Shown here: positions 17,119-26,749 of the stretch, in pieces | How the letters are laid out: the number at the start of each line of letters is the position of its first letter | How positions within the stretch are numbered: the stretch's first letter is position 1 | Assembly (NCBI GenBank): GCA_034387635.1 | Contig: JAOANU010000010.1 | Coordinates: 310,001 to 374,000, forward strand | DNA length: 64,000 nt | Direction of reading: 5' to 3' | DNA from: Rhodosporidiobolus odoratus | Lineage: Eukaryota > Basidiomycota > Microbotryomycetes > Sporidiobolales > Sporidiobolaceae | The notes under the pieces: model-generated | The model's input: only the letters and a program-made list of their open reading frames with translations | What the model was told of the DNA's origin: nothing | Database searches by the model: none | Made by a program: the position numbers and the translations under genes

Positions 17119-18593
17119 GCCTTCAAGTCGCTAGCATCACTCTTCGACTCAACCTCCGACGATGCCGACGGCGCCGTCGTCCGGAATGCCGCCAGAACCA
17201 CGGTCTTCGGGTCTCGACGCGGGTTTGGGCACGACGACGAGAAGTGCGCCGCGAACTGCCCGCAGTGGTAGCAGTACTGAGACTGAGGGGGCTTGCGATC
17301 TCCTTCCCGCCTCCACTCATCAGAGGTGGCGACGGGATGAGATGCTTGCCACTCCTCAGCTTGCGCACGCCAACGCGACGTCTTCGTCTCAGCAGAGCCA
17401 CCCGGTGCGGAAGGACCTGCGGAAGTACCGCCAGAGTGAGTAACGGTCGACTTCTTTGGAACAGCCAAAGAAGGGGTAGAAGAAGGAACGCCCCCGGATT
17501 TCTTCAAGGACGAAACAAAAGAGTCGAGACTGTCCGCTGTAGCGGCGAGGCGGACATACCCCGCCAACGTAGACGGTTTGTTGCCCATAGTCTTGAGCAT
17601 GGCCACCTGCGTCTTGACAAACTCGCGGTACTGCAAGTTCAAGCCCGAGACGAAGGTGGTGATACGATCCTTCTCATCAAGTTCGCAATCAAAACAGGCA
17701 TCAGCCAGCGTCTCCAGACGCGAACCGAAGTCTCGCGCGCGGGAAGAACCCTGTCGCGCACTTCGGTAAGCGAGGATAGCTGTGTCAGCCGCTTGATCGT
17801 CGTACCAGTGGAGACGGACCGCATCGAATACCTGTTGCGTGGAAGTAAAAGGGTTGCGGCGGTGCTTGGCATCAAACCACGCCAAAGCGCTGACACCGCC
17901 GTTAGCAGGCTCGGAAGAAAAGAGAGATCGAACAACATGGAAAGGATAGGGAGAGAGGACTTCATCAATACGGGCCTGTAAATCCAACCCAATCGCTGCA
18001 AAGTACCCCTCTGCTGTCTTGATCCATGCTTCCCTCTGCGCGTAGTCATACACGTCCTTCCATGCGGCCGGCGGCGACGCCTTAACCTTGACCGAAAGAG
18101 AGGCAACCGGCCTCTCGTCTTCGACAACGACGACTTCATCGACCACCGTCTGACCCCGACCCAACTTGGCATCCAGGATCCGCTGAAGCGATGCCCGACG
18201 AGCCTCGAGGTCTGCAAGCTCTCGCTCGACTACCCCGAGCTTGGCTGCTGACGCAGACTCGTTGGGCAATACCACATTGCCCGGCTTCACCTCGCCAGTG
18301 TCCTCCAACTTAACCGCTTCGGAGCGTTCATCCTCGGCCTGCAGCTCCTGCTCCATCTGCGCTCGGAGTCTCGCTTCCTCCCGCTCGTGTGCCTCCTGCC
18401 GAGCCTGTTGAGCCCGACGAAAGGCGTCTTCTGCCGTAGCCCGTCTTGCAGCTGAACCCACCGATACGACTGAGCCCGCTTGAGAGACGTCGTCGCCTTG
18501 AATAGATAGGGTAGCGAAGGGGTTGTTTGTGCCCCAGGCGCGGGCCGGGTCGGAGAAGGCGGAGGAAGGTCGGTTTGGAAGATTGGTAGCCAT
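17097..18593 (-). CDS. gag: Gag protein of Element 2
   Basis: This is a 498-residue protein from ATG 18593 (MATNLPNRPSSAF). The open frame extends upstream but only with non-ATG codons. After a Glu/Gln/Arg-rich coiled-coil-like segment (about residues 60-150) comes the capsid-like domain (DVYDYAQREAWIKTAEGYF, LAWFDAKHR, RITTFVSGLNLQYREFV). A single zinc knuckle CYHCGQFAAHFSSSC follows; its spacing is CX2CX5HX4C, one residue longer than the classical CCHC. Unlike Element 1, the knuckle is in Gag proper. The stop is TAA at 17097-17099, 13 bases downstream of a G GGA AAA slippery heptamer. Confidence 0.88.
   Translation of the reverse strand: MATNLPNRPSSAFSDPARAWGTNNPFATLSIQGDDVSQAGSVVSVGSAARRATAEDAFRRAQQARQEAHEREEARLRAQMEQELQAEDERSEAVKLEDTGEVKPGNVVLPNESASAAKLGVVERELADLEARRASLQRILDAKLGRGQTVVDEVVVVEDERPVASLSVKVKASPPAAWKDVYDYAQREAWIKTAEGYFAAIGLDLQARIDEVLSPYPFHVVRSLFSSEPANGGVSALAWFDAKHRRNPFTSTQQVFDAVRLHWYDDQAADTAILAYRSARQGSSRARDFGSRLETLADACFDCELDEKDRITTFVSGLNLQYREFVKTQVAMLKTMGNKPSTLAGYVRLAATADSLDSFVSSLKKSGGVPSSTPSLAVPKKSTVTHSGGTSAGPSAPGGSAETKTSRWRAQAEEWQASHPVATSDEWRREGDRKPPQSQYCYHCGQFAAHFSSSCPNPRRDPKTVVLAAFRTTAPSASSEVESKSDASDLKAGKVDDE
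17112..17118 (-). promoter_or_regulatory. predicted -1 ribosomal frameshift site
   Basis: In the gag frame the minus strand reads GCG GGA AAA GTA, which is a canonical G GGA AAA heptamer four codons before the gag stop. The -1 frame is open across the stop and joins the protease/pol frame. It differs from the Element 1 site only in the last base, although the two elements belong to different lineages. Confidence 0.78.
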
Positions 18594-19294
18594 GTCGGGG
18601 AGATGTTGGAAACGAACGGAACGCGGTAGAGAACGTTGAGCGGTGAGGAATGTATCGAGGTCGGAAGGGCCGTAAGATGGTGATCTCAAGCCTCTAGCTG
18701 AGCGTCGAGGGGCGGGGGAAGGAGAGTTGAGTGAAGATAGTGAAGAGAGAGATGAGGTGGTGGGAGGCGGGGCAACCGATTCCGGACGTTGCGAGGAGGT
18801 TGCTGAAGCCGGAGCGGAGACAGATGAGTTGGAAATGGTGATAACAGTGAGGGTTGAGAGACTGTTAAAAAAGTGCTGAGTCCACCGACGTCGACCGTAT
18901 GGGAGGCCAGGAGCTCAGCGAAGGAGAGGAATTCTCGAGTAGGACAAGCCTAATACAGCGCAGACGACGAGAGTAACAGTGAAATAACCCTCGTTACGAA
19001 AGCTGAAGAGAAAGGAGAACTCGGAGAATCTACACAAGTCGCCTCCGGTTGACCCATAATTCTACACTAGCCTTACTCCGTCCTGAGTTGTATCGAAGTG
19101 GTGGTAAGGCTGTGGAGTTAAAGCACCAGTAGCTACTTGTACAGGAGATAGGGAAGAAAAAGGAAAACATTAATGTAGAAGGACTTAACATATGGGGGCA
19201 TACTAGCTAGGGTAATCCTAGCAAGGTGCGCCTTTTTAGCCCATCTCATCTGCATCATTGCCAAGGCTGACTTACGCCCACTGTCATTGAGCAG
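18594..19294. other. Element 2 leader / boundary, no gene
   Basis: Upstream of the Element 2 ATG the sequence is purine-rich on the minus strand and low in complexity, as in retroelement leaders. No LTR or primer-binding site could be fixed because the partner LTR is lost. Towards 19267-19294 a CTGAC...AG intron end appears that belongs to the following gene fragment, so the boundary of Element 2 lies somewhere between about 18.9 and 19.25 kb. Confidence 0.45.
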
Positions 19295-20331
19295 GGCAAC
19301 AACATCGCGCCCGTCCCCGAGCTCACAGTGAGTGGTTCGGACAACGATTCAGATGAAGCAGTCGGTGTCGAACAGCCTCCGAGCAAAGACTATGCGCCCT
19401 GGGAGGCGCAGAAGGCCAAAGCCGGGCGTCTGCTCGACGAGGCTGGTGCGTTCCCTTCCTCCTTTCGTGTCCTTGTCTCACATACTCATCAATCTGGGGG
19501 TCTACAGCTCGCAAAGAGCTCGCCAGCTGGGATTTGCCCGATCACACTATGGAGCAGGCTGAGCGCATCGACCAGCTCTTCAAGAACGCGAGCGAGGAAC
19601 ACAAATTGTTCCTCCTCGATGAGCTTCGTGCGTACCACCTTGTCGTCTGTCTCCTATGGTCGTGACTGACTCCGCGGTTCTGTTTGCGTTGTCAAAATGC
19701 AGTTTGCCTCGGTCGCCGCAACTTTGAAGGCGCACACCCCAGCGAGAGGGTTGACTACCTCCGCCCAGACAAGCTCAAGACTGTCGAAGAGGCTGGAATG
19801 GCCAAAGGTACGTCTTATGGGCTGTCCGTTATAGTCTTGCGACGGACTGCCAGCTGACTTTGCTTGCCGCTTGCCCCCTCTTTCTTTCCCCGCTTGAGTC
19901 CTTCCTTCCTGCCCCCACTAAATTGAGATTAACCTGCATGCACCCCTACAGAAGCGGTCAAGACAATCAACCAAAAGCCCTACCGCTCCAAAGCTTTGAC
20001 CAACATTGAGGTGTGCGAGGCCATCAGCGCCCGGCTTGACAAGTTCTGCTGCGTCTTCCAACTGGGTGACGGCAATCCAGAGTCCTTCCGCCGCAACCAT
20101 TTGGGGCTTGACCTTGTCTGGCTGGTGGCTGGGTCTACCCTCCTCAGCTTCATCGAGCCCCTCGGCGCCGACTATATGCGTCTCCTCTGGCACTCCCTCA
20201 ACGGCTACAACACACCGGGCTCCCTTCTCCGCAACTGCAGGTGCTTCACCCCCGACCTGCTCAGGATCATCGTCGGCACCTACAGCATGACAGGCAGTGT
20301 TCCGGACAAGGCGGCCTTCGGGATGGGGCTC
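19295..20331 (+). pseudogene. inverted partial copy of an unknown multi-exon gene
   Basis: Four exon-like blocks read on the plus strand: about 19295-19445, 19508-19627, 19703-19807 and 19952-20331. The introns between them have GTRCGT-like donors and AG acceptors; the third ends CCCCTACAG. The encoded text includes ELASWDLPDHTMEQAERI, then AKEAVKTINQKPYRSKALT, then LGDGNPESFRRNHLGLDLVW. The same exons occur on the opposite strand within 21974-22880. The block starts at an acceptor with no upstream exon, and after 20331 the similarity to the other copy ends abruptly, so this is a fragment. I do not recognise the family. A possible fifth intron (starting GTGCTTCACC near 20251) seems shared by both copies. 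Confidence 0.6.
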
Positions 20332-22445
20332 CTCTGCACTGGGAGCCTCCTCTCAGAGGAGGATGGGATTCAGGTGTCCAGCTCCTTCTTGACTGAGCTG
20401 ACCCCCTGAGCCGCTTTCCTCGCCTTCTTCCAGCCAGCCTTCTCTCTGGCTGCGACATGGCGCTCGACCCCCTTCTTCCATCCATCGAGGTAAACAGCAC
20501 AGTTGTCTCTCGTGGTCGATTTGTAAACGGGGCGCTCCTTGAGGGCTTTCTGGCGCAGGTACACCCACTCGAGGATGTTTGGCGCGGTCAAGTACCAGGC
20601 CTTTTTCGTCTTCAGACCCTTGCAAAGCGACTCCAGCGTCACCTTCTTGAGGAGCTGGTCGCGGCTGTACTGGGCGCTGTGGTGCGGGAGCTTAATCCTG
20701 ACCTTCTTGCCCAGCGCTTGGGCCGCAGGGTTGCCTTTTGGGTTCCCCACCATGGACCAGAACTCGAGTGAAAACACGTCGCAGAGGGTGTTGATGGTTG
20801 CATTGGCGGGAAGGTCGCAGAAAAGGAGCGTTGAGTCCACGTCGGCAAGGAAGCCCTCGTCGACCCTTGCTTGGTGCCGCTTGCCGTTGACCGTCTTGCT
20901 GCCAATGAAGAAAGTTAGCTGGTACCTGCTGTGCAGGAAGTTACGCTGCAGTGTTGCATCCTGTCAGCACATGCCCAGCACTGGTAGGTAGAGGCAGATG
21001 ACGTACATAGACTCCACAGCTTGGCTCTGTCATCTCGTTCAGCCAGCGGTTGCTGGCAGGTTCAAAGTTGCCGTTCATTGCGCGAGTCGCCATCATCTAG
21101 ACAGCACCAACAACAAGTGAACACAGAGTAGAAAGAGGCGGATGATAGAGGTACGTACCTGTGCCGTCTTCCTTGCAAGCTCATCCTCAGTCGCCTGGAC
21201 GTAGTACTGGGCCAGCTCCATCTTGAGCATAGCATCCGGACTTTGCTCGCGAGCACGTGCGTAGCACCTTGCTTCCATTGTCGAGTAACGTGTGTAGTGG
21301 TCTTTGGGTTTGTTGTCGTTGCTCGAGTGGTGAGCCATGCATTCCCCACCGTGAAGGATGTTGAGGGAGAAATTGCTGCGACTGGAGTACTCTTCTCTGA
21401 GTGCTGCTTGTACGGCTTTGCTGCAGCGGGGCTGGTGTCAAGGAGGTATTTGAGCGGCCCATTCCTGCCCGAGAAGGTCGAGTCAAGACGAGGGGGGGAG
21501 GTACCAACTATCATGAGCTTCTCGCAGGCAACGGTGGGAAGGGTGATGAGGCGCAGGGGGAGTGAGGTTGACTTGGGCACAATGCTGGTAGGGATATGGA
21601 CGGACGTCGCGTTGGAGTCGTGGCCTGGGTTGAAGGGTGGCTTGAGCCTGGCGTCGAGGCGTACATTCTGGGTTGCGTGGACAATTGGTCCATTGACAGA
21701 CTGTGAACACCAGCGCGCGGGGAAGAAACAATACGTGCGCAGCCAGGTGGGGGATTGAGAATGGGCTAGGGAAGGAAGGAGATTAGTTAAGAAAGGTCAG
21801 CAAGAATAGTTCCGTTGAACATGAGGAAATTCCAGCGTACACGCTCTTTGGCAATGCGGGCCACAGTCCCGCCTTTGTTGCCTCTGTACTGTCCACCTCC
21901 TCGATCTCGACCTCCACTTCCTCCGCTTTTTTGACCAAATCGTCCCATGCCTTTGACAGGTCTTCCGGGTCGAGAGCCCCATCCCGAAGGCCGCCTTGTC
22001 CGGAACACTGCCTGTCATGCTGTAGGTGCCGACGATGATCCTGAGCAGGTCGGGGGTGAAGCACCTGCAGTTGCGGAGAAGGGAGCCCGGTGTGTTGTAG
22101 CCGTTGAGGGAGTGCCAGAGGAGACGCATATAGTCGGCGCCAAGGGGCTCGATGAAGCTGAGGAGGGTAGACCCAGCCACCAGCCAGACAAGGTCAAGCC
22201 CCAAATGGTTGCGGCGGAAGGACTCTGGATTGCCGTCACCCAGTTGGAAGACGCAGCAGAACTTGTCAAGCCGGGCGCTGATGGCCTCGCACACCTCAAT
22301 GTTGGTCAAAGCTTTGGAGCGGTAGGGCTTTTGGTTGATTGTCTTGAGCGCTTCTGTAGGGGTGCATGCAGGTTAATCTCAAGTTAGTGGGGGCAGGAAG
22401 GAAGGACCCAAGCGGGGAAAGAAAGAGAGGGCAAGCGGCAAGCAG
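19861..22445. repeat. inverted repeat pair, ~470-bp near-identical arms
   Basis: The arm at 19861-20331 (plus) and the reverse complement of 21974-22445 match with only about five visible differences. They share an intron end, an exon and part of the next intron. Outside the arms on the gene's 5' side, the homologous exon (19703-19807 versus about 22500-22610) is clearly more diverged, and on the 3' side there is no match at all. The spacer between arms is about 1.64 kb. Confidence 0.85.
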
Positions 22446-23390
22446 AGTTGGTCACATTGGCTCCCTTTGCAAGACTAGAAGAGACAGGAAACAAAGCGTC
22501 CCTTGGCCATACCAGCCTCTTTGACAGTTTGGAGCCCGTCTGGGCAGAGGTAGTTCACCCTCTTGCTGGGGTGTGCGCCTTCAAGTTGTGGCAATCGAGA
22601 TGAACTGCGTTTTGACAGCGAGAACAGAACCACGGAGTTAGTCACAACCATAGGACACAGACGGCGAGGCGGTACACACAAAGCTCATCAAGGAGGATAA
22701 CTTGTGATCCTCGTGCACGTTCTTGAAGAGCTGCTCAATGTGCTCAGCCTGCTCCATGGTACAGTCAGGCAAGTCCCAGCTGGCAAGCCTTTTGCAAGCT
22801 GTGACCCCCGGATTGGTGAGTGTGTTGCAGTGACACTGGAAAAGGAAGAGCCAAGACATGTCAGTGACAAACACGGCACAAGATACCGTGATGATGCACA
22901 GGCGCACCTGAAACTCGTTCCGATACCCGTGCTTGTACCTTCTGCTGATGCATTTTATCTGCCCAATCTAGCAGATCTTACGAGGACAGGCCGAAAACTC
23001 GTGCCCTCTGCATTCTTCAGTCATTGGCGCTGGCAGGACGTAAAGTAGGGTGTTGGGGCAGGTCTTCACAGCAATGACGTTAAGGTAGACCTTCAAGTCA
23101 AGGTCAGGGTTGTGATCGCACGCAACCATTGCCACCTGACCTGCATGAGAGGATTTCCAGCTGACAGCCAGAGCTTTGACGAGGTTGTCAAGAGACACAG
23201 TGAGGAAGGCAAGAGTAGGGCGTTTGTCAACACTGCCGAAGGTGTCGCTGCCCAGCATGCCAACAATTCCGAGGACGCTCTTGGCAATGACCCTCAAGAA
23301 GCCCGGAAAGTACTTGTCTTCCTGGTCAAACTTATGACTGTGGTCCTTCAAGCCAGTGCCGTCAAAGAAATGCACACGATGTTCAATTCA
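20370..23390 (-). pseudogene. intron-rich gene of unknown function, 5' end missing
   Basis: A minus-strand series of exon-like blocks can be followed from about 23390 to a TGA at 20370. It holds FFDGTGLKDHSHKFDQEDKY...SDTFGSVDKRP (23380-22990), LASWDLPDCTMEQ (near 22800), the block shared with the plus copy (22445-21974), an acidic helix DPEDLSKAWDDLVKKAEEVE reached by splicing (near 21940), VNGPIVHATQNVRLDARLK (21700-21360), MEARCYARAREQSPDAMLK (near 21270) and a final Lys-rich exon ending at 20370. Most joins have GT...CTGAC...AG signals and keep phase. Near 21340 I could not find a join that keeps the frame. An in-frame TGA and no ATG precede the first block, so the 5' end is lost. It matches no family I know, and a mobile-element origin is possible. 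Confidence 0.5.
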
Positions 23391-24699
23391 CAACTTGGGC
23401 TGCACTTGTTCTGCCTTGCTCTCATTGCACCGCTGTAAGATACTGTCTAGATTACCGCTAGCTGGTTGCAGACTTCAGCTTGATTCAGCTTGTATATCAA
23501 GTAGCGCTGCACTGGCACCTCATCCTCTTCCGTCCGCCCTGCCTAGCTGGCCCCCTCCTCCCCTTCAAATTGACTACAAACATCTTGCCCCCCCTCCCTG
23601 CCATACACTGGTCAACTCCACAGCAACAAGCTTACACCCACGTTCACTCTTCAGCTTGCCAGCAACAAGCTCACGCCCACAAACTAGCAGTTGGGCTGAG
23701 AAGCGAGCCAGCGTCAGCTGAGCAATTTGCCAGCAAGTTGGCGTGGGAATGTAGCCTTGAATGGCTTGGTGACAGCTACCTGCAATGGTGTCCCAGTATC
23801 CAACTTTTAAGCGCTTCCCATCTGGGCCTCTTTCCGTGCATCAGCCCCTTTGCTCCGTCCTAGGTCTGTTCCTGCTGCTTGCGAAGGCAATGATGACACA
23901 GCCGCTGATTACGGACCTTGCAAGGCTACATAGTCAGCGACGCCACACTGGCTTGCCTAGGTCTTGCCTACACCTTAGACACCTGCGTAATTGCCCTCAC
24001 TGGCAATCTCCACCCTTGGACAGTTGATTAAACGTGGTTGCCAACCGCTACCTCTGCACTTCATGCTTGCCCACTGGGCTGTCCTCCCACTTTTTGGCAG
24101 CTGCACCACAAGCTGCACCATGTCAAATTGGACTGGTGAGGCAGGCAGGGAGCGTTGAGCAGTCGAGGAGAGGTGAGAAAGGGTTGCAGCGCGCGCGACA
24201 GGCAGATCAGAAGAGACAGTGAACGGGGTGTCTTTTGATAAAACCGAAGACAGGGGATGGGACTGCTAAAGAAGCAAGGAACCCAAGAATCTCACAGAGA
24301 GGGGAAGCTACAGTGCGAGCATAGATTCTCCATCAACATTCCCGGTTGTCCTCAGAGTTGAGCTAAGGGGTGGTGTGCACCTGCAAAAACGGAGAAACAT
24401 GTAGCAATGGTTGGAGCGTTTACTGAAGGAGAATGACCTGGCTTGATTCCTGAGGAGCAAGAGAAAGATGTGGAGGCGAGTCCTTGCAAGACCAGAATTT
24501 CCATCTTCAACTTCAAGCAGTCTGGTGCTCACATGAGCTTGTACAGCGGTCTAGGAAGCCAGGTGCTGGGGAACATGCATGCTCCAAAGCAAGCATATGG
24601 ACTGACTTGGGCAGAGCACACAAGGAGGAACAAAGTTTTCTTGGCAAGAAACAGCAATGACTGAAAAAAGAGAAGAAGTCCAGACTAGCGCACATGTCC
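23391..24699. other. no gene recognised
   Basis: The stretch is rich in short pyrimidine tracts and CAGCAA/CTTGC words with no coherent exon series on either strand. It may hold decayed parts of the neighbouring gene family, but I cannot support a feature. Confidence 0.4.
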
Positions 24700-25165
24700 T
24701 GTGTCTACTTAAACACCTTACCGTCGGCGTACTCTTTGCCACTGCAGCAGAAAAAGGACGTTGCTCAGTGTGAGGGACAGACTCAGGGCAGAGGTGGAAT
24801 AGGTGCAGGAGGGAGTGGCTAGTAGGGGATATGACCTTGACGTACTCGACAGTGTGCTCCCAAGTGAGGGCACCAGTGATGAACTCCTTGTCGGCATTGT
24901 AGTCTGTACATTGAGTAGGAAAAAGTCAATATGAGGTTTCCTGATGACCCCGGACGACATCGAGCTTACCAAGGCGGTCAAAACTGTAGCTTCCCAGTCA
25001 GGAGCCACGGAACGTTGTTGGAATCCATAGCCTGAGACTGTGGCCGGTGTGCACTGTGACAGGAGGAACCACGGAAGGGGGAGGCAAAGAGGAGAAAAAA
25101 CCCTGTAGCGAAGCAAAGCAGCCTGGAAACCTTCATCGCATATGCAGTTGTGAGGTACCATGCTT
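24700..25165 (-). pseudogene. further exon fragments of the unknown family
   Basis: On the minus strand short exon-like pieces with splice signals are visible: YSFDRL (near 24980), then after an intron starting GTAAGC and ending GTACAG, DYNADKEFITGALTWEHTVE (near 24870-24910), then GKEYADG after another AG near 24735. The style (many very short exons, CTGAC branch points) is like the 20.4-23.4 kb gene on the same strand, and this may be its displaced 5' part. No start, no domain and no full frame are seen. Confidence 0.35.
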
Positions 25166-26749
25166 GTCAGCCATGCCTGGTCATGTCTTACTTTGCACAG
25201 AACAGGGCAACAGCTGGGGAGAATTGTCCCCTAGACATACAGCCTCTGCACAGCTGACACTGAACACGAAGTCCTGGGGTGTAAATGTGCTTTCCGCTCA
25301 AGCTGCTTCCTGAGAGAATGGAGTGAAACAGGCGCAGTCCTATTTGGACATTGGCTCAGTGTTCAGAATCTTTCTGGTTCAGCTTTCGCCTTCCAGCCTC
25401 GCTGACATCCTGCTTTAAGCTAAGCACAACTGAGCACATGGTAGTCTCGCACCCTCACCAAAGCAGGAAGAAAGTTGTTCTCGACTGAGAAGGTCATACA
25501 GCTGGCAATTTCAAGGGGTAACATGGACTGCTTGGACGGCGTAGCCCCAGATGGGATGGCTAGAGCCCCTGTTTCAACCCCTTCGCATAGGACTCCAGGA
25601 CAGGATTGCACTCATTGCCAGCGCACAAACTTGTAGGGCCTAGAAGGTCTCCCTGCTGTTCTGAGTTTGTTTAATGAGTATTAGACAGGCAGGGCAATGT
25701 GCACGGTCACTGGGAAGGCCTGCTGAACGAGCACGCAGTGACCCAGAGTCAGAATCTCCAGGTGCACTTTACTGAATGTTCAGCCAGGACTATTTTCTCC
25801 AGCCGCGATTGCACAAGACTGCTAAGCGTGTTCAATCAGCGTGACTTGGAGGCAGATACATTTTCCGGAAGGCCCATGCAAGTTCGCTCAAAGCAAGCCG
25901 CATGCCACCTGCTTACAGCCACTTTGAAAATGGAGCGGACTCCCTCAATTTGGCCAGTGTATTGGAGAAGGCCTTTTCTCGCTTTCTCTTCGCTTGTAGG
26001 CTTCAGGAATACTACCATTATGCTCAGCAGAGCTCTGACTACCGTCCCTGCAAAGTACAAGTCATTTGGTGGAGATTGCAAAATCACCTCCCCAGGAGGA
26101 ACTGAGGCGAAGCGGCGGAGGTATGCAGTTCCTCAACTGCGCCCGATTGAGCTGAGTTGCTCATATGGTGTAGCTACAGAGCTGTACGTGAAAATGGTGC
26201 TTTTCCCGATGCCTACAAGTGTAGCGACAATGAGATAGAGCGGTTTCTAATTAACTCGCGAAATCGAGGCGAGTCCGCTCCATTTTCAAAGTGGCTGTAA
26301 AAGGTGCTCGATCCGGTATTATAGTCTTTTGTTGCTCTTGCTGCGGCTGACGATGCTTCCTGCTGTTAACCTTCCGTGATACTTCATCGAGATCATTGCT
26401 ATGCCTGTAGGGCGTTTAGCGACGATGCGTGCATTTGGGGCTCCTGGTTCTTGCAATGATCTTTGGATCTGTTCCGCCTTTTCCCCTGTCCTCGCCCCGT
26501 AAGTTGATCTCCCTCTGCGTCTCCTCTGATGTTTATCTTTCCTTTGCGAGGGTCATTGTCCCGGCTACATTGACAGCGTAAGCAACGCTCGCGCGGCAGA
26601 ACCGGATACGCCCCAACTGCCATGGTGGAAGAAACCAATGCTTTCCCAACGCTATTCTATTAACCCAAACCAGACAAACAACCGAGAGAGAAAGAGAGAG
26701 AGATCTATATGAAGAGGCAAGTCGCGAGCGCCGCTAAGCCCTCATTTTC
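25166..26749. other. no gene recognised; contains a 30-bp inverted repeat
   Basis: Open frames here are short and unlike proteins I know. The one clear structure is a perfect 30-bp inverted repeat, listed separately. A (GA)-rich tract lies near 26680-26702, just past the stop of the MFS gene. Confidence 0.4.
25913..26300. repeat. 30-bp perfect inverted repeat
   Basis: The sequence at 25913-25942 (TTACAGCCACTTTGAAAATG...GCGGACTC) occurs as its reverse complement at 26271-26300, with a 328-bp spacer. Similarity continues imperfectly for about 10 bases on the inner side. The arms could be terminal repeats of a small non-autonomous DNA element or one more trace of local inverted duplication. No transposase and no target-site duplication were recognised. 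Confidence 0.8.

Larger units (their letters stand above)
13626..18900 (-). mobile_element. Element 2, truncated Ty3/gypsy retrotransposon
   Basis: This is a second gypsy-type element on the minus strand: gag 17097-18593, protease and start of pol 15451-17118, and RT-RNase H-integrase start 13626-15454. It is cut off at 13626 by the LTR of Element 1, inside the integrase core, and has an internal deletion across the front of RT. No LTR could be defined because the 3' end is gone. The right limit is approximate; 18594-18900 is probably its leader or LTR. The RT carries the YDD motif (FYDDIFVY), so it belongs to a different gypsy lineage from Element 1. It was there before Element 1 landed on it or recombined with it. 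Confidence 0.85.

Noticed and set aside
19295..25165. Assigning the unknown gene family to KDZ (Kyakuja-Dileera-Zisupton) transposases
   Set aside because: Basidiomycete KDZ genes are also large, intron-rich and repeated, but I could not find their catalytic motifs in the exon text.
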